In this document: positions 1-7,275 of the stretch, piece by piece
Layout: the number at the start of each line of letters is the position of its first letter
How positions within the stretch are numbered: position 1 is the first letter of the stretch
Source: Firmicutes bacterium UBA1535
GTDB lineage: Bacteria > Bacillota > Clostridia > Tissierellales > Sedimentibacteraceae
NCBI GenBank assembly: GCA_002323775.1
Contig: DCPV01000091.1
Location: forward strand, 2,621-16,417
Direction: 5' to 3'
DNA: 13,797 nt
Made by a program: the position numbers and the translations under genes
The notes under the pieces: model-generated
What the model was told of the DNA's origin: nothing
The model's input: only the letters and a program-made list of their open reading frames with translations
Databases searched by the model: none

Positions 1-20
1 ATACTATGCATGCATAGTAT
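1..20. terminator. Perfect 20-bp palindrome with T-tail, possible terminator
   Basis: The first 20 bases, atactatgcatgcatagtat, are a perfect palindrome (8-bp stem with a 4-base CATG loop, or fully self-complementary). On the plus strand five T residues follow, as expected for an intrinsic terminator of a gene entering from the left. The palindrome touches the window edge, so its left flank is unseen and it could act in both directions. The stem is AT-rich and weak. Confidence 0.4.
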
Positions 21-66
21 TTTTACAATAAGTCAGTTAATTGATTGATTTGCAATATTTTAATTG

Positions 67-117
67 TTATGCAAATCGTAATAAAATAAATATTAAAAAT
101 ATGGATATTTTTCTCAT
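67..117 (-). CDS. Possible 16-residue hydrophobic peptide or gene remnant
   Basis: The minus strand has ATG at 117 preceded by a strong Shine-Dalgarno sequence (AAGGAGG, 7-8 bases upstream) and a short frame encoding MRKISIFLIFILLRFA followed by TAA. The peptide is a basic start plus a hydrophobic stretch, like the first part of a signal peptide. In many Clostridia a secreted D-alanyl-D-alanine carboxypeptidase gene (dacF) follows the pdp/deoB genes, so this could be a decayed start of such a gene, a leader peptide, or a real small membrane peptide. No continuation is seen in another frame. The start lies inside the inverted repeat at 96-154. Chance is possible given the short length. Confidence 0.3.
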   Translation of the reverse strand: MRKISIFLIFILLRFA

Positions 118-154
118 AAAAAGACCTCCTTTTTAAGTATAATATCCATATTTT
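96..154 (-). terminator. 14-bp inverted repeat after pdp, possible terminator
   Basis: Bases 96-109 (aaaatatggatatt) and 141-154 are perfect 14-bp reverse complements. The 31-base spacer holds a second stem, 118-123 with 129-134 (AAAAAG/CTTTTT). Read on the minus strand, the last arm ends in a run of T, so this may be the AT-rich terminator of the deoB-pdp unit. The loop also carries an AAGGAGG sequence and an ATG, so a role in controlling the small ORF at 67-117 is the alternative. Confidence 0.4.
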
Positions 155-220
155 ATTTTAATATTCAAATGTTTTTAGTAAGTTTAAACTTAAAAATCTA
201 ATTAAAAATCAAAGTAAAAT

Positions 221-1552
221 TTAATTTTTATATGGAATAAAGCCATCTTTTGTAACAATTCCATATATTAGCTTAGCATCATAATTTTTTTCTTCGCTTA
301 TTTTAAAAGCATTTAGAATTTGAGCTTTGATTTCTTCAATCTTGTTTTGATTATCTGTGTAAATTGTAGCTAAAACATCACCATCTTTTACTTTATCATT
401 AACTTTTTTATTAATCACAATACCTGCTGAATAGTCTATATTATCCTCTTTTTTCTCTCTGCCAGCACCTGCTACAAGTGCAGCCTTTCCAATCATCTCA
501 GCATTTATTGCATGAACATATCCAGTATTTAATGATAAAACATCAAACTTATATTTAGCCTGCTTAAACAAGCTGTAATCATTCACTACCCTGCTGTCAC
601 CGTTTTGCAATTCAACAAATTTTTCAAATCTATTCAATGCTCTTTTAGAATCAATTATCTCTTTTGCAATCTGCTCTCCATTTTCAAGTGAGCTTGCAAT
701 TCCGGTCATTTCAAGAAGATTAGCACATAAGAATATACATAAGTTTTCAAAATCATTTGGTCCGTTTCCCTTTAAGGTTTCTATGGCTTCAATTACTTCT
801 ATTGAATTTCCAACAGCTTTTCCAAGAGGCTCGTCCATATTCGTTATGATTGCTCTTATATTTTTCCCAAATCTTTCTCCAATATTTACCATTGTTTCAG
901 ATAATTTTATTGCACTTTCTAAGTCCTTCATAAACGCTCCGCTTCCAAGCTTAACATCCAAAACAATATTTTTAGCACCTGATGCAATTTTTTTAGACAT
1001 TATGCTTGAAGCAATTAATCCTATATTGTCAACGGTTGCTGTAACATCTCTAAGAGCATAAAGCTTTTTATCAGCAGGAACAAGATTTAATGTCTGTCCG
1101 CAAATAATAAAATTATTTTCATTGATAATATCACTCGCTTGTTTATCAGAAATATTGATATTAAAACCATCGATAGCTTCTAGCTTATCCAAAGTTCCAC
1201 CTGTATGTCCTAAGCCTCTGCCAGACATTTTAGAGCCTTTTAAACCACAGGCAGCAAGCATTGGAAGAAGTGATAAAGATGTCTTATCGCCTACCCCTCC
1301 TGTGCTGTGCTTATCTATCGTAATACCATCGATATTGCTCAAATCTATTGTATCTCCAGAATTTATCATCGCTTCTGTCAGATAAAATATTTCGTCTAAA
1401 TTTATATCATTTAAGCATATAGCCATTAAAAGTGCAGATACTTGATAATCAGGTATCTCATTTTTAACATAGCCTTCAATGAAAAAACAAATTTCTTCTT
1501 TAGTCAGTACTTTATTGTTCTTTTTATTATTTATAATATCATACATACGCAT
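221..1552 (-). CDS. pdp: Pyrimidine-nucleoside phosphorylase
   Basis: This 443-residue protein matches the thymidine/pyrimidine-nucleoside phosphorylase family in length and motifs. It should cleave uridine and (deoxy)thymidine with phosphate to a base and (deoxy)ribose-1-phosphate in the cytoplasm. Visible landmarks are the typical MRMYDII start, KHSTGGVGDKTSL at residues 81-93 (phosphate and metal site) and SGRGLGHTGGTLDKLE at 110-125 (family signature). ATG at 1552 is preceded by GGAGG nine bases upstream. A second ATG two codons later is less well spaced. The gene follows deoB by 23 bases, so the two are probably co-transcribed: Pdp makes pentose-1-phosphate and DeoB converts it to the 5-phosphate. 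Low-GC Gram-positive enzymes of this family usually accept both uridine and thymidine, hence pdp rather than deoA. Confidence 0.95.
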   Translation of the reverse strand: MRMYDIINNKKNNKVLTKEEICFFIEGYVKNEIPDYQVSALLMAICLNDINLDEIFYLTEAMINSGDTIDLSNIDGITIDKHSTGGVGDKTSLSLLPMLAACGLKGSKMSGRGLGHTGGTLDKLEAIDGFNINISDKQASDIINENNFIICGQTLNLVPADKKLYALRDVTATVDNIGLIASSIMSKKIASGAKNIVLDVKLGSGAFMKDLESAIKLSETMVNIGERFGKNIRAIITNMDEPLGKAVGNSIEVIEAIETLKGNGPNDFENLCIFLCANLLEMTGIASSLENGEQIAKEIIDSKRALNRFEKFVELQNGDSRVVNDYSLFKQAKYKFDVLSLNTGYVHAINAEMIGKAALVAGAGREKKEDNIDYSAGIVINKKVNDKVKDGDVLATIYTDNQNKIEEIKAQILNAFKISEEKNYDAKLIYGIVTKDGFIPYKN

Positions 1553-1575
1553 AGTACGTAACCTCCAACTAATTA

Positions 1576-2751
1576 TTATCTTAAAATCTTATCCTTAACG
1601 CTATATCCATCTAAATCATTCTCAATATCAAACATATCAAGAATAGTCTTTCCTATACAAGCATAAGTGTCTAGCGTTCCTAAATCATTGTTTTCTTTAA
1701 TTTTGCTTCCATAGAATAAAACTGGAATATATTCTCTTGAGTGATCTGTGCTTGGAGTCGTAGGATCACAGCCATGATCTGCTGTGATTATCAAGACATC
1801 ATCATCCTTCAACAAGCTCTTAATCTCATCTAAATAGCTGTCAAAATGTTTTAAGGCATTTCCGTATCCGACAGCATCATTTCTATGTCCATATAACATA
1901 TCAAAGTCAACTAAATTTGTAAATACTATACCGGAGGTATTTTCTTTTATAGCCTCAATTGTAGCTTCTATACCCTCTTGATTATTTTTAGTATGCTCTG
2001 CTTTATTTATGCCCTTATTAGCAAATATATCTTCAATTTTTCCTATAGCGTAGGTCATAAAGCCTTTTTCAGACAAATAGTCAAGCATCGTATTCTTTAT
2101 AGGCTCTAATGAAAAATCTCTCCTGTTTTCAGTTCTTTTATACTCTCCTGATGTTCCAATAAAAGGTCTTGCTATTACACGACCTACTGCATGCTCTCCT
2201 TGAAGCATATCTCTTGCGATTTGACAAGCCTTGTATAGTTCATCAAGAGGCACTACTTCTTCATGTGCAGCTATTTGGAATACACTGTCTGCTGAAGTAT
2301 AAACTATAAATGCTCCAGTATTTACATGTTCATCCCCAAGTCTTTGTATAATTTCAGTTCCTGAGGCAACGCAATTTCCTATAACCTTTCTGCCGGTTCT
2401 TTTTTCAAATTCTTCTACAACTTCCTTTGGAAATCCATTTGAATATGTTGGAAATGCTTGAGGTAAAATGATACCGCTCATTTCCCAATGACCTGTTGTA
2501 GTATCCTTACCCATTGACTTTTCTGCGGCTCTCCCAAAGGATGCTAAAGCTTTTCCGTTATTTGTACTTAAATCTCTAAGTCCTTCTATATTCAACAGTC
2601 CAAGTTGTTCTAATTTAGGTAAGTTAAATCCCTTAATGCTTTTATAGATATTTCCTACTGTGTTGCTTCCTTCATCATTAAACAAATGTGCATCAGGCAA
2701 TTCCCCAATTCCAACACTGTCTAAAACTATTAATATTACTCTGTTTATCAT
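1576..2751 (-). CDS. deoB: Phosphopentomutase
   Basis: This 391-residue protein is a phosphopentomutase of the alkaline-phosphatase superfamily, which interconverts (deoxy)ribose-1-phosphate and the 5-phosphate during nucleoside salvage. The metal-binding set is complete: Asp11 in the N-terminal [11 protein letters not shown], Asp284 and His289 in [10 protein letters not shown], Asp325 and His326 in TADHGCD, and His337 in TDHSREY. The threonines in [10 protein letters not shown] (84-86) include the residue that carries phosphate in the family. The length equals that of Bacillus enzymes (often named drm). ATG at 2751 has AGGAGG six bases upstream. The gene sits after the XerD-like gene, as xerD and drm do in Bacillus, and leads a two-gene unit with pdp. 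No purine-nucleoside phosphorylase lies between them. Confidence 0.96.
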   Translation of the reverse strand: MINRVILIVLDSVGIGELPDAHLFNDEGSNTVGNIYKSIKGFNLPKLEQLGLLNIEGLRDLSTNNGKALASFGRAAEKSMGKDTTTGHWEMSGIILPQAFPTYSNGFPKEVVEEFEKRTGRKVIGNCVASGTEIIQRLGDEHVNTGAFIVYTSADSVFQIAAHEEVVPLDELYKACQIARDMLQGEHAVGRVIARPFIGTSGEYKRTENRRDFSLEPIKNTMLDYLSEKGFMTYAIGKIEDIFANKGINKAEHTKNNQEGIEATIEAIKENTSGIVFTNLVDFDMLYGHRNDAVGYGNALKHFDSYLDEIKSLLKDDDVLIITADHGCDPTTPSTDHSREYIPVLFYGSKIKENNDLGTLDTYACIGKTILDMFDIENDLDGYSVKDKILR

Positions 2752-2799
2752 TTTTATCCTCCTAGTTTTTTTATTTTATAGTTAAAATTGTTTAGCTTT

Positions 2800-2829
2800 T
2801 TTATAGCAAAGATTTAATTGTTTATTCAA
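2800..2829 (-). promoter_or_regulatory. Candidate sigma-A promoter for deoB-pdp
   Basis: On the minus strand TTGAAT (2824-2829) and TATAAA (2800-2805) are 18 bases apart, about 50 bases before the deoB start and just after the xerD stop. The match is moderate in a very AT-rich gap, so this is a candidate only. Confidence 0.35.
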
Positions 2830-2836
2830 GAAATCA

Positions 2837-3736
2837 CTATGCCCTTGGGTGCAGGTTTTTAAATGTATCTAGTGACTTTTGCTGTGTAGCCTGCAAATAA
2901 TTTTGCATTGCTGTTATATTCTTATGTCCCATCAATTCCTGCACTGAAGCTATATCTGCACCATTATTTAACAAATGTACTGCAAATGAGTTTCTTAAAA
3001 CCTGTGGTGAAAGCTCATGATTTATTTCTAGCTTTCTTTCATAATATTTGAGTATTTTCCACACTCCCTGTCTTGTCAATGCTTCTCCACTACTATTAAT
3101 AAACAAATAGTTAAAATCCTCTTTACATTTATTTACCCTAAATTTGCTTATATAATCATTAATTGCATTTAAAGCAATTTTTCCTATCGGAACTGCTCTG
3201 CTTTTTGCCATTAAAGACTTATCTTCATTATTTTTTCCTATTAGTATAATCGAAGCATTAAAAATTATATCATCAAGCTTAATATTTATCAATTCCGTGA
3301 CTTTTATACCTGAAGAATATAATAATTCAAGCATGGCACTATCTCTGCTTCCCTTAAAAGTATTAGTGTCCGGCAAATTCATAAGCTTTATTATCTCGGC
3401 CTCACTTAGTGTCATAGGTGCTTTTTTTATCTGCCTTGGACTATGAATATTTTGTATTGGATTTTCGCCAATAACTCTTTCTTCTCTTAGAAAATCATAA
3501 AAATTTTTAAGTGAAGAAATATTTCTTGCAATAGTTGAGGAGCTTTTCCCCTTTTTCTGCAAGTCAACGAGATAAGTCAAAACTTGAGTCTTTTTAACCT
3601 CAAGGTAGAAGGCAGTATATTCTGTTTCTATGTATGACACAAAAGCTTTTATATCACTTATATATGAATTTATCGTATTTTCGCTCAGCTTTTTAGACCT
3701 TAGCTTATTTATATAATTATCAAATGTTTTTTCCAA
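2837..3736 (-). CDS. xerD: XerD-family tyrosine recombinase with altered active site
   Basis: This 299-residue protein has the XerC/XerD layout: an N-terminal SAM-like core-binding domain (about 1-95) and a C-terminal catalytic domain (about 105-295). Its place between the SpoIIM-like gene and deoB matches xerD in Bacillus. Genuine XerD acts with XerC at dif to resolve chromosome dimers. The catalytic set is not canonical here. The GLRVSEL motif reads GIKVTEL, so the first Arg is Lys145, and the PHTLRHSF motif reads PQVLRNSF, so the His is Gln245 and the next His is Asn249. Arg248, His271 (MGHKNI), Tyr280 (MQNYLQ) and a candidate Lys (168 or 173) remain. The start is TTG at 3736, because a stop codon lies in frame just upstream and no ATG is near. 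AAAGGA is about 12 bases away, which is wide. It may be a divergent XerD, or a paralogue kept for DNA binding while an active XerD lies elsewhere. Confidence 0.8.
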   Translation of the reverse strand: MEKTFDNYINKLRSKKLSENTINSYISDIKAFVSYIETEYTAFYLEVKKTQVLTYLVDLQKKGKSSSTIARNISSLKNFYDFLREERVIGENPIQNIHSPRQIKKAPMTLSEAEIIKLMNLPDTNTFKGSRDSAMLELLYSSGIKVTELINIKLDDIIFNASIILIGKNNEDKSLMAKSRAVPIGKIALNAINDYISKFRVNKCKEDFNYLFINSSGEALTRQGVWKILKYYERKLEINHELSPQVLRNSFAVHLLNNGADIASVQELMGHKNITAMQNYLQATQQKSLDTFKNLHPRA

Positions 3737-3832
3737 TTTATACTACATTCCTTTCTTTGAGCTAGCGTTTATAGATATTCTATATGCTTGGCCAGTAAAA
3801 ACCCTCTCTGCTTTTAGTATTAATAGTCTTTC

Positions 3833-4372
3833 TTAATTTTTTAATAAAAGAATCATATATATCCAAAAGCTGTGAACTAAAGAGTATATTATAACTAAGG
3901 ATATAGATAAAACTGAAAAGCTTATATGTTTTTTTACTATTATATCAATTTTTCTCAAATTAGTCTTTATTTTTTTTATATTTTTTGATAATAAAATAGA
4001 ATTGTATGTAAAATAAACTAATATAGGGAAATATAATAAATAATCTGTAAAATTTAAAACTAAATATAATATATCACCAGATACTATTTTCACAAGATAA
4101 ATCATTGAAATTCCATATATTATTGAAATAATCGAAAAGCCTGCATATATCATCAATCTAAGCCCAAATAGTGACAAAGCCATTATTAAAATAAAATATA
4201 TAATATTTTTTTTGAGACTTTCTAAAAATAAGCTTAGAAAACTATATTCCTTAAGACTTTCATAGTTTATTTTTGTAGAAATATTATTTTGCTCCATAAA
4301 ATTAAAAATCAAAGCAGATATTATGAGCGACAAGATAAATATAATAACTAAAGCCATCAAATTCTTATTCAT
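3833..4372 (-). CDS. spoIIM: SpoIIM-like sporulation membrane protein
   Basis: This 179-residue, very hydrophobic protein has about five membrane segments (near 6-25, 56-76, 78-98, 101-127 and 152-176) with basic connecting loops, notably the Lys-rich stretch at 130-148. I identify it mainly from context. SpoIIM lies directly before xerD in Bacillus and many Clostridia, and the topology suits a shorter version of the usual protein of a little over 200 residues. SpoIIM belongs with SpoIID and SpoIIP to the peptidoglycan-degrading machine that drives engulfment. The start is ATG at 4372 with AGGAGG seven bases upstream. An upstream non-ATG extension overlaps that ribosome binding site and is unlikely. 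It could be an unrelated polytopic protein, since sequence motifs are weak. Confidence 0.68.
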   Translation of the reverse strand: MNKNLMALVIIFILSLIISALIFNFMEQNNISTKINYESLKEYSFLSLFLESLKKNIIYFILIMALSLFGLRLMIYAGFSIISIIYGISMIYLVKIVSGDILYLVLNFTDYLLYFPILVYFTYNSILLSKNIKKIKTNLRKIDIIVKKHISFSVLSISLVIIYSLVHSFWIYMILLLKN

Positions 4373-4384
4373 AAAAAATCCTCC

Positions 4385-4447
4385 TGTACAGCACAACTTT
4401 GTATTAATATTTTATATTAATACTATTAATTATTTATGCTTGTACAG
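4385..4447. repeat. Inverted repeat flanked by paired TGTACAG words
   Basis: Upstream of the SpoIIM-like gene, gtattaatat (4401-4410) and atattaatac (4414-4423) form a perfect 10-bp stem with a 3-base loop. The word TGTACAG occurs on the plus strand at 4385-4391, next to the ribosome binding site, and again at 4441-4447, so the stem lies between two copies. This could be an operator or leader structure. No clear sigma promoter is visible. Confidence 0.35.
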
Positions 4448-4480
4448 AAGGATTAATTACTATAAGTGAACTTATCCTAT

Positions 4481-4508
4481 AAAAATTTACATGTACTATA
4501 AAATTTTT
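4481..4508 (-). terminator. AT-only stem-loop after the Nudix gene
   Basis: Bases 4481-4488 (aaaaattt) pair with 4501-4508 (aaattttt) around a 12-base loop, beginning five bases after the Nudix stop codon. On the minus strand the second arm ends in five T. The stem has no G-C pairs, so any terminator would be weak. Confidence 0.3.
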
Positions 4509-4512
4509 ACTA

Positions 4513-5031
4513 TCAGAATAAGTTAAAAATTGCTATTTGCGTCTTAGCATCGACAATTTTATTTTGCTTTATCATTTCCTTTGCTTCATCAATGCTTACC
4601 TTTATTATTTCAATAAACTCGTCATCATCTAAATTAGTTTCTACCTGTTTTAGCTCAGTCGCCTTATACAAATATATTTTTTCATTGCAAAACCCAGGAC
4701 ATGTATAAAATTCTGTTAATTTTTCAATTTTATTTGCGCAATACCCCGTTTCTTCAACAAGCTCTCTACTTGCACAATTTAGTGGCTCCTCGTTTAATTC
4801 AAGTTTGCCAGCTGGCACCTCATATAAGAAATCCTCAACAGCCTTACGATACTGCTTTACCAAGATAATTTTATTATCCTCATCTAATGCAATAATTGCC
4901 GCTGCCCCTCTATGCTCCACAATTTCCCTTTTAGTATATTTTTTATTTGGCAACTCAACTGTATCTATTCTTAAATTAATTATTTTGCCATCATATATTT
5001 TTTCACTACTAACAGTAATTTCCTCGTTCAA
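4513..5031 (-). CDS. nudF: Nudix hydrolase, probable ADP-ribose pyrophosphatase
   Basis: With the chosen start this is a 172-residue Nudix enzyme. The Nudix box GX5EX7REUXEEXGU is complete at residues 75-97 (Gly75, Glu81, Arg89, Glu90, Glu93, Glu94, Gly96). The preceding VELPNKKYTKREIVEHRGAA segment is typical of ADP-ribose pyrophosphatases (NudF/YqkG type), which split ADP-ribose to AMP and ribose-5-phosphate. The most convincing start is TTG at 5031, because AGGAGG (5037-5042) lies five bases upstream and the protein then begins MNEEITVSSEKIYDGK, as in relatives. A longer frame from a TTG at 5076 has no good ribosome binding site. The gene lies between spo0A and the SpoIIM-like gene, the usual place of nudF near spoIIM. 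Substrate choice is inferred from the family. Confidence 0.9.
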   Translation of the reverse strand: MNEEITVSSEKIYDGKIINLRIDTVELPNKKYTKREIVEHRGAAAIIALDEDNKIILVKQYRKAVEDFLYEVPAGKLELNEEPLNCASRELVEETGYCANKIEKLTEFYTCPGFCNEKIYLYKATELKQVETNLDDDEFIEIIKVSIDEAKEMIKQNKIVDAKTQIAIFNLF

Positions 5032-5036
5032 TTTGT

Positions 5037-5042
5037 CCTCCT
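5037..5042 (-). promoter_or_regulatory. Ribosome binding site deciding the Nudix TTG start
   Basis: The minus strand reads AGGAGG five bases before TTG at 5031. It lies within the longer alternative frame, so it supports internal initiation at TTG and a 172-residue product. Confidence 0.7.
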
Positions 5043-5109
5043 CATACACTAATCCATTTCGTAAAATTCCTAACAATTATTGTCCAATGGAATTAGTATT
5101 TCCAATACG

Positions 5110-5904
5110 CTACGATACTCTTTGCTCAAGTCTTAACTTATCAGCTATCATAGCAATGAACTCACTATTTGTTGGTTTACCTTTATTGTTATGTATAGTA
5201 TATCCAAAAATACTGTTGATAGTCTCAATCCTGCCTCTGTTGCACGCAACCTCTATAGCATGCCTTATAGCTCTTTCTACTCTGCTTGGAGTCGTTGAGT
5301 ATCTTGATGCAATACCTGGATATAACTCTTTTGTTATAGCTCCTAAAAGCTCTATATTATTTACTACTTCAATAATTGATGTTCTTAAATACTGGTAACC
5401 TTTAATATGTGCTGGAACCCCCACTTCCCTCAATATCTCAGTTATCTTTGATTCTAAGCTAAATTTCTTTTCTACAATATCGTTATAAAGCATTTCTTTG
5501 TTTCTTGAAAGCATCTTAGGTGTTTCAAATCCAGAAACCTGTAGCAATCTGTCTGAGAATGAATCAAAGTTAAAAGGCTTAACTATATAATAATCAACAC
5601 CCATACTGATTGCTCTTTGTGTAATCTTATCATGACCAACTGCAGATAAAATAATTACCTTTGGAAATTTTCTTAACTGCGTCTTGTGAAGTCTCTCAAG
5701 AACTCCCAATCCATCTAAATGAGGCATTATAATGTCTAGTATCAAAACGTCCGGCTCAAATTTTTCAACAGCCTGAACTGCTTTGATACCATCATCTGCT
5801 GTTGCAACTACATCAAATAGATTTTTCGTTGCTAAAAAGTCCTTTAATACTCCCCTAAATTCCTTATTGTCATCTGATATGACAACCTTTACCATTTCTT
5901 CCAT
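5110..5904 (-). CDS. spo0A: Spo0A, master regulator of sporulation entry
   Basis: This 264-residue response regulator matches Spo0A over its full length. The receiver domain (about 5-125) has the acidic pair Asp11/Asp12, the phosphorylated Asp57 in [12 protein letters not shown], Ser87 and Lys109 (IVKPF). The Spo0A-specific DNA-binding domain occupies about 150-264, with the hallmark [14 protein letters not shown] recognition helix (207-220) and [11 protein letters not shown]. The usual Trp after AIEVA is Cys221. Phosphorylated Spo0A dimers bind TGTCGAA-type boxes to start sporulation and to repress or activate stationary-phase genes. ATG at 5904 has AGGGGGG eight bases upstream. It follows spoIVB as in nearly all spore formers. 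In many Clostridia Spo0A is phosphorylated directly by orphan kinases, but none is encoded here. Confidence 0.99.
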   Translation of the reverse strand: MEEMVKVVISDDNKEFRGVLKDFLATKNLFDVVATADDGIKAVQAVEKFEPDVLILDIIMPHLDGLGVLERLHKTQLRKFPKVIILSAVGHDKITQRAISMGVDYYIVKPFNFDSFSDRLLQVSGFETPKMLSRNKEMLYNDIVEKKFSLESKITEILREVGVPAHIKGYQYLRTSIIEVVNNIELLGAITKELYPGIASRYSTTPSRVERAIRHAIEVACNRGRIETINSIFGYTIHNNKGKPTNSEFIAMIADKLRLEQRVS

Positions 5905-5953
5905 GATTATAACCCCCCTGATTTTTTATGCTCGCTATAATTTTACAAGCAAT

Positions 5954-5982
5954 ATTATAAATAGCTATCACATTTTGTCTGT
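5954..5982 (-). promoter_or_regulatory. Candidate spo0A promoter with an overlapping 0A-like word
   Basis: On the minus strand CAGACA (5976-5981) and TATAAT (5954-5959) are 16 bases apart, 50 to 80 bases before the spo0A start. The plus strand across the -35 reads ATTTTGTCTGT, which keeps the TTTTGTC half of a Spo0A box but not the rest, so autoregulation is possible but unproven. A second TATAAT lies further upstream without a good -35. Confidence 0.3.
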
Positions 5983-6028
5983 AATATATTATACGCCAAA
6001 ATAAGATAATTCCCTTTAAATTTTATTC

Positions 6029-7129
6029 CTATAGGTCGGATTTTTTACGAGTATTTTCATCAAAAAGCCACTGTGCGTAAATTCCGTAACCTTTAGAAGG
6101 GTCATTCATAAATACATGAGTTACAGCTCCTATCAGCTTTCCATTTTGTATGATAGGGCAGCCACTCATTCCTTGAATTATTCCATTTGTCAATGATAAT
6201 AATTCTTTGTCAACTATTCTGATTATAAAGCTTTTATCAGTAGCCTTGCTTTGATAATATGTCTTTATAATTTCTATGTCGTACTCCTTAATTTCGTGGT
6301 CTAAACAAGCCAATATCTTTGCAGGACCGATTTCCACATCATCCTTATTGCCAATTTCTATCAAGCTACTTGAAAAATATGTCATGCTCTTTTCGTCGAT
6401 TTCTCCCACAACTCCAAAAGAAGTGTTTTTTCTTACAGTTCCAAGCCTATTCTCATCTTTTAAGATATAGCCTACAATTTCACCCGGTTCGCCTCTTTTA
6501 CCAGATTTTATGTTTGTAATATTTGCCTTTGAAATTAAACCATAATCAATATCTATAAGCTTTTTAGTGTCTGAGTCAGTTATTCCGTGACCTACTGCCG
6601 AATATGCTCTAGTCTCTGGATCAATGTAGGTTATTGTTCCTATACCTGCTATATTATCTCTTGCCCAAAATCCAAAAATAATATCATTAGCCTCGTATCT
6701 TTTTACCGGAGTCATCAAAAGCTGTATTCTGTCACCATTTCTCTCAACTTCAATATTATATTCTTTTATTCCCTTAGATTTTACATAGGATATAAAATCT
6801 GTCGTTTTAGATACTGGGTTATTATCAACAGATATAATCTTATCTCCTATGTGCATTCCGGCATCTTTTGCCGGAGATATAGAAATTTTATTATTATTTA
6901 CAACATCAGCAAGCCCAACTACTAGAATACCCTTTGTTTTTAGCTCAACTCCAATAGTTTGACCTCCGGGTATTACATAACGTTTTTCAAAACTAACCTC
7001 CTCATCAGTGATAAAGGGATTAAAATATTTATAAGAAACTTTTAAATTATTATCAAAAAAGTATACCGTTCCAACTATAACGCAAATTACGGTTATTAAA
7101 ATTAAAATTTTTCCTTTAAAATGTTTCAT
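6029..7129 (-). CDS. spoIVB: SpoIVB, sporulation signalling serine peptidase (S55)
   Basis: This 366-residue protein has an N-terminal membrane anchor (about 5-25), a PDZ domain (about 60-142, with GMHIGDKIISVD) and the S55 peptidase domain. The catalytic residues line up as His181 (SAVGHG), Asp307 (RIVDKELL) and Ser322 (QGMSGCP). Made in the forespore and secreted across the inner membrane, SpoIVB cleaves SpoIVFA to release pro-sigma-K processing in Bacillus. Many Clostridia keep it even where that pathway differs. The residue after MSG is Cys, where most relatives have Ser (GMSGSP). ATG at 7129 has AAGGAG six bases upstream. The GTG one codon earlier is too close to it. It lies between recN and spo0A, the classic order. 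Confidence 0.97.
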   Translation of the reverse strand: MKHFKGKILILITVICVIVGTVYFFDNNLKVSYKYFNPFITDEEVSFEKRYVIPGGQTIGVELKTKGILVVGLADVVNNNKISISPAKDAGMHIGDKIISVDNNPVSKTTDFISYVKSKGIKEYNIEVERNGDRIQLLMTPVKRYEANDIIFGFWARDNIAGIGTITYIDPETRAYSAVGHGITDSDTKKLIDIDYGLISKANITNIKSGKRGEPGEIVGYILKDENRLGTVRKNTSFGVVGEIDEKSMTYFSSSLIEIGNKDDVEIGPAKILACLDHEIKEYDIEIIKTYYQSKATDKSFIIRIVDKELLSLTNGIIQGMSGCPIIQNGKLIGAVTHVFMNDPSKGYGIYAQWLFDENTRKKSDL

Positions 7130-7165
7130 CACACACTCCTTAAAAATTTTAATTTTAATTTAACC

Positions 7166-7193
7166 ATTATAAATTTTATTATTCTATTGTCTA
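7166..7193 (-). promoter_or_regulatory. Candidate promoter upstream of spoIVB
   Basis: The minus strand carries TAGACA (7188-7193) and TATAAT (7166-7171) with a 16-base spacer, a good sigma-A-like pair about 35-65 bases before the spoIVB start. The family gene is usually read by forespore sigma-G or sigma-F, for which I see no clear match, so this may instead serve vegetative transcription of spoIVB-spo0A. Confidence 0.4.
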
Positions 7194-7219
7194 AAAGCTA
7201 TAAAACTATAATTTATTTG

Positions 7220-7245
7220 AGATTTTAAATGAAAATTTAAAATCT
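7220..7245. repeat. Perfect 11-bp stem-loop between recN and spoIVB
   Basis: agattttaaat (7220-7230) and its reverse complement (7235-7245) flank GAAA, giving an 11-bp stem with a 4-base loop. No T-run follows on the minus strand, but the plus-strand side is T-rich. It lies upstream of the candidate spoIVB promoter and about 30 bases before recN, so its role is uncertain. Confidence 0.4.
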
Positions 7246-7275
7246 TTATATTTAAAAATTTTTTATATAATAAAA

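Noticed and set aside
1..117. Frameshifted dacF continuing left of the small ORF
   Set aside because: No frame on the minus strand continues with recognisable carboxypeptidase sequence. Only the signal-peptide-like start is seen.
2837..3736. Phage or transposon integrase instead of a chromosomal Xer protein
   Set aside because: Gene position, length and neighbours match xerD, and no attachment repeats or other mobile genes are present.
4397..4512. Sigma-E promoter for the SpoIIM-like gene
   Set aside because: A CATAAATA sequence resembles the -10, but no good -35 lies at the required distance.
5994..6026. Possible sigma-H promoter upstream of spo0A
   Set aside because: AGGAATA and GGGAATTA on the minus strand fit both sigma-H boxes, but they are about three bases too close together and overlap the end of spoIVB.
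7133..7275. Sigma-G or sigma-F promoter for spoIVB
   Set aside because: I could not find both boxes at proper spacing. Only a sigma-A-like pair is convincing.
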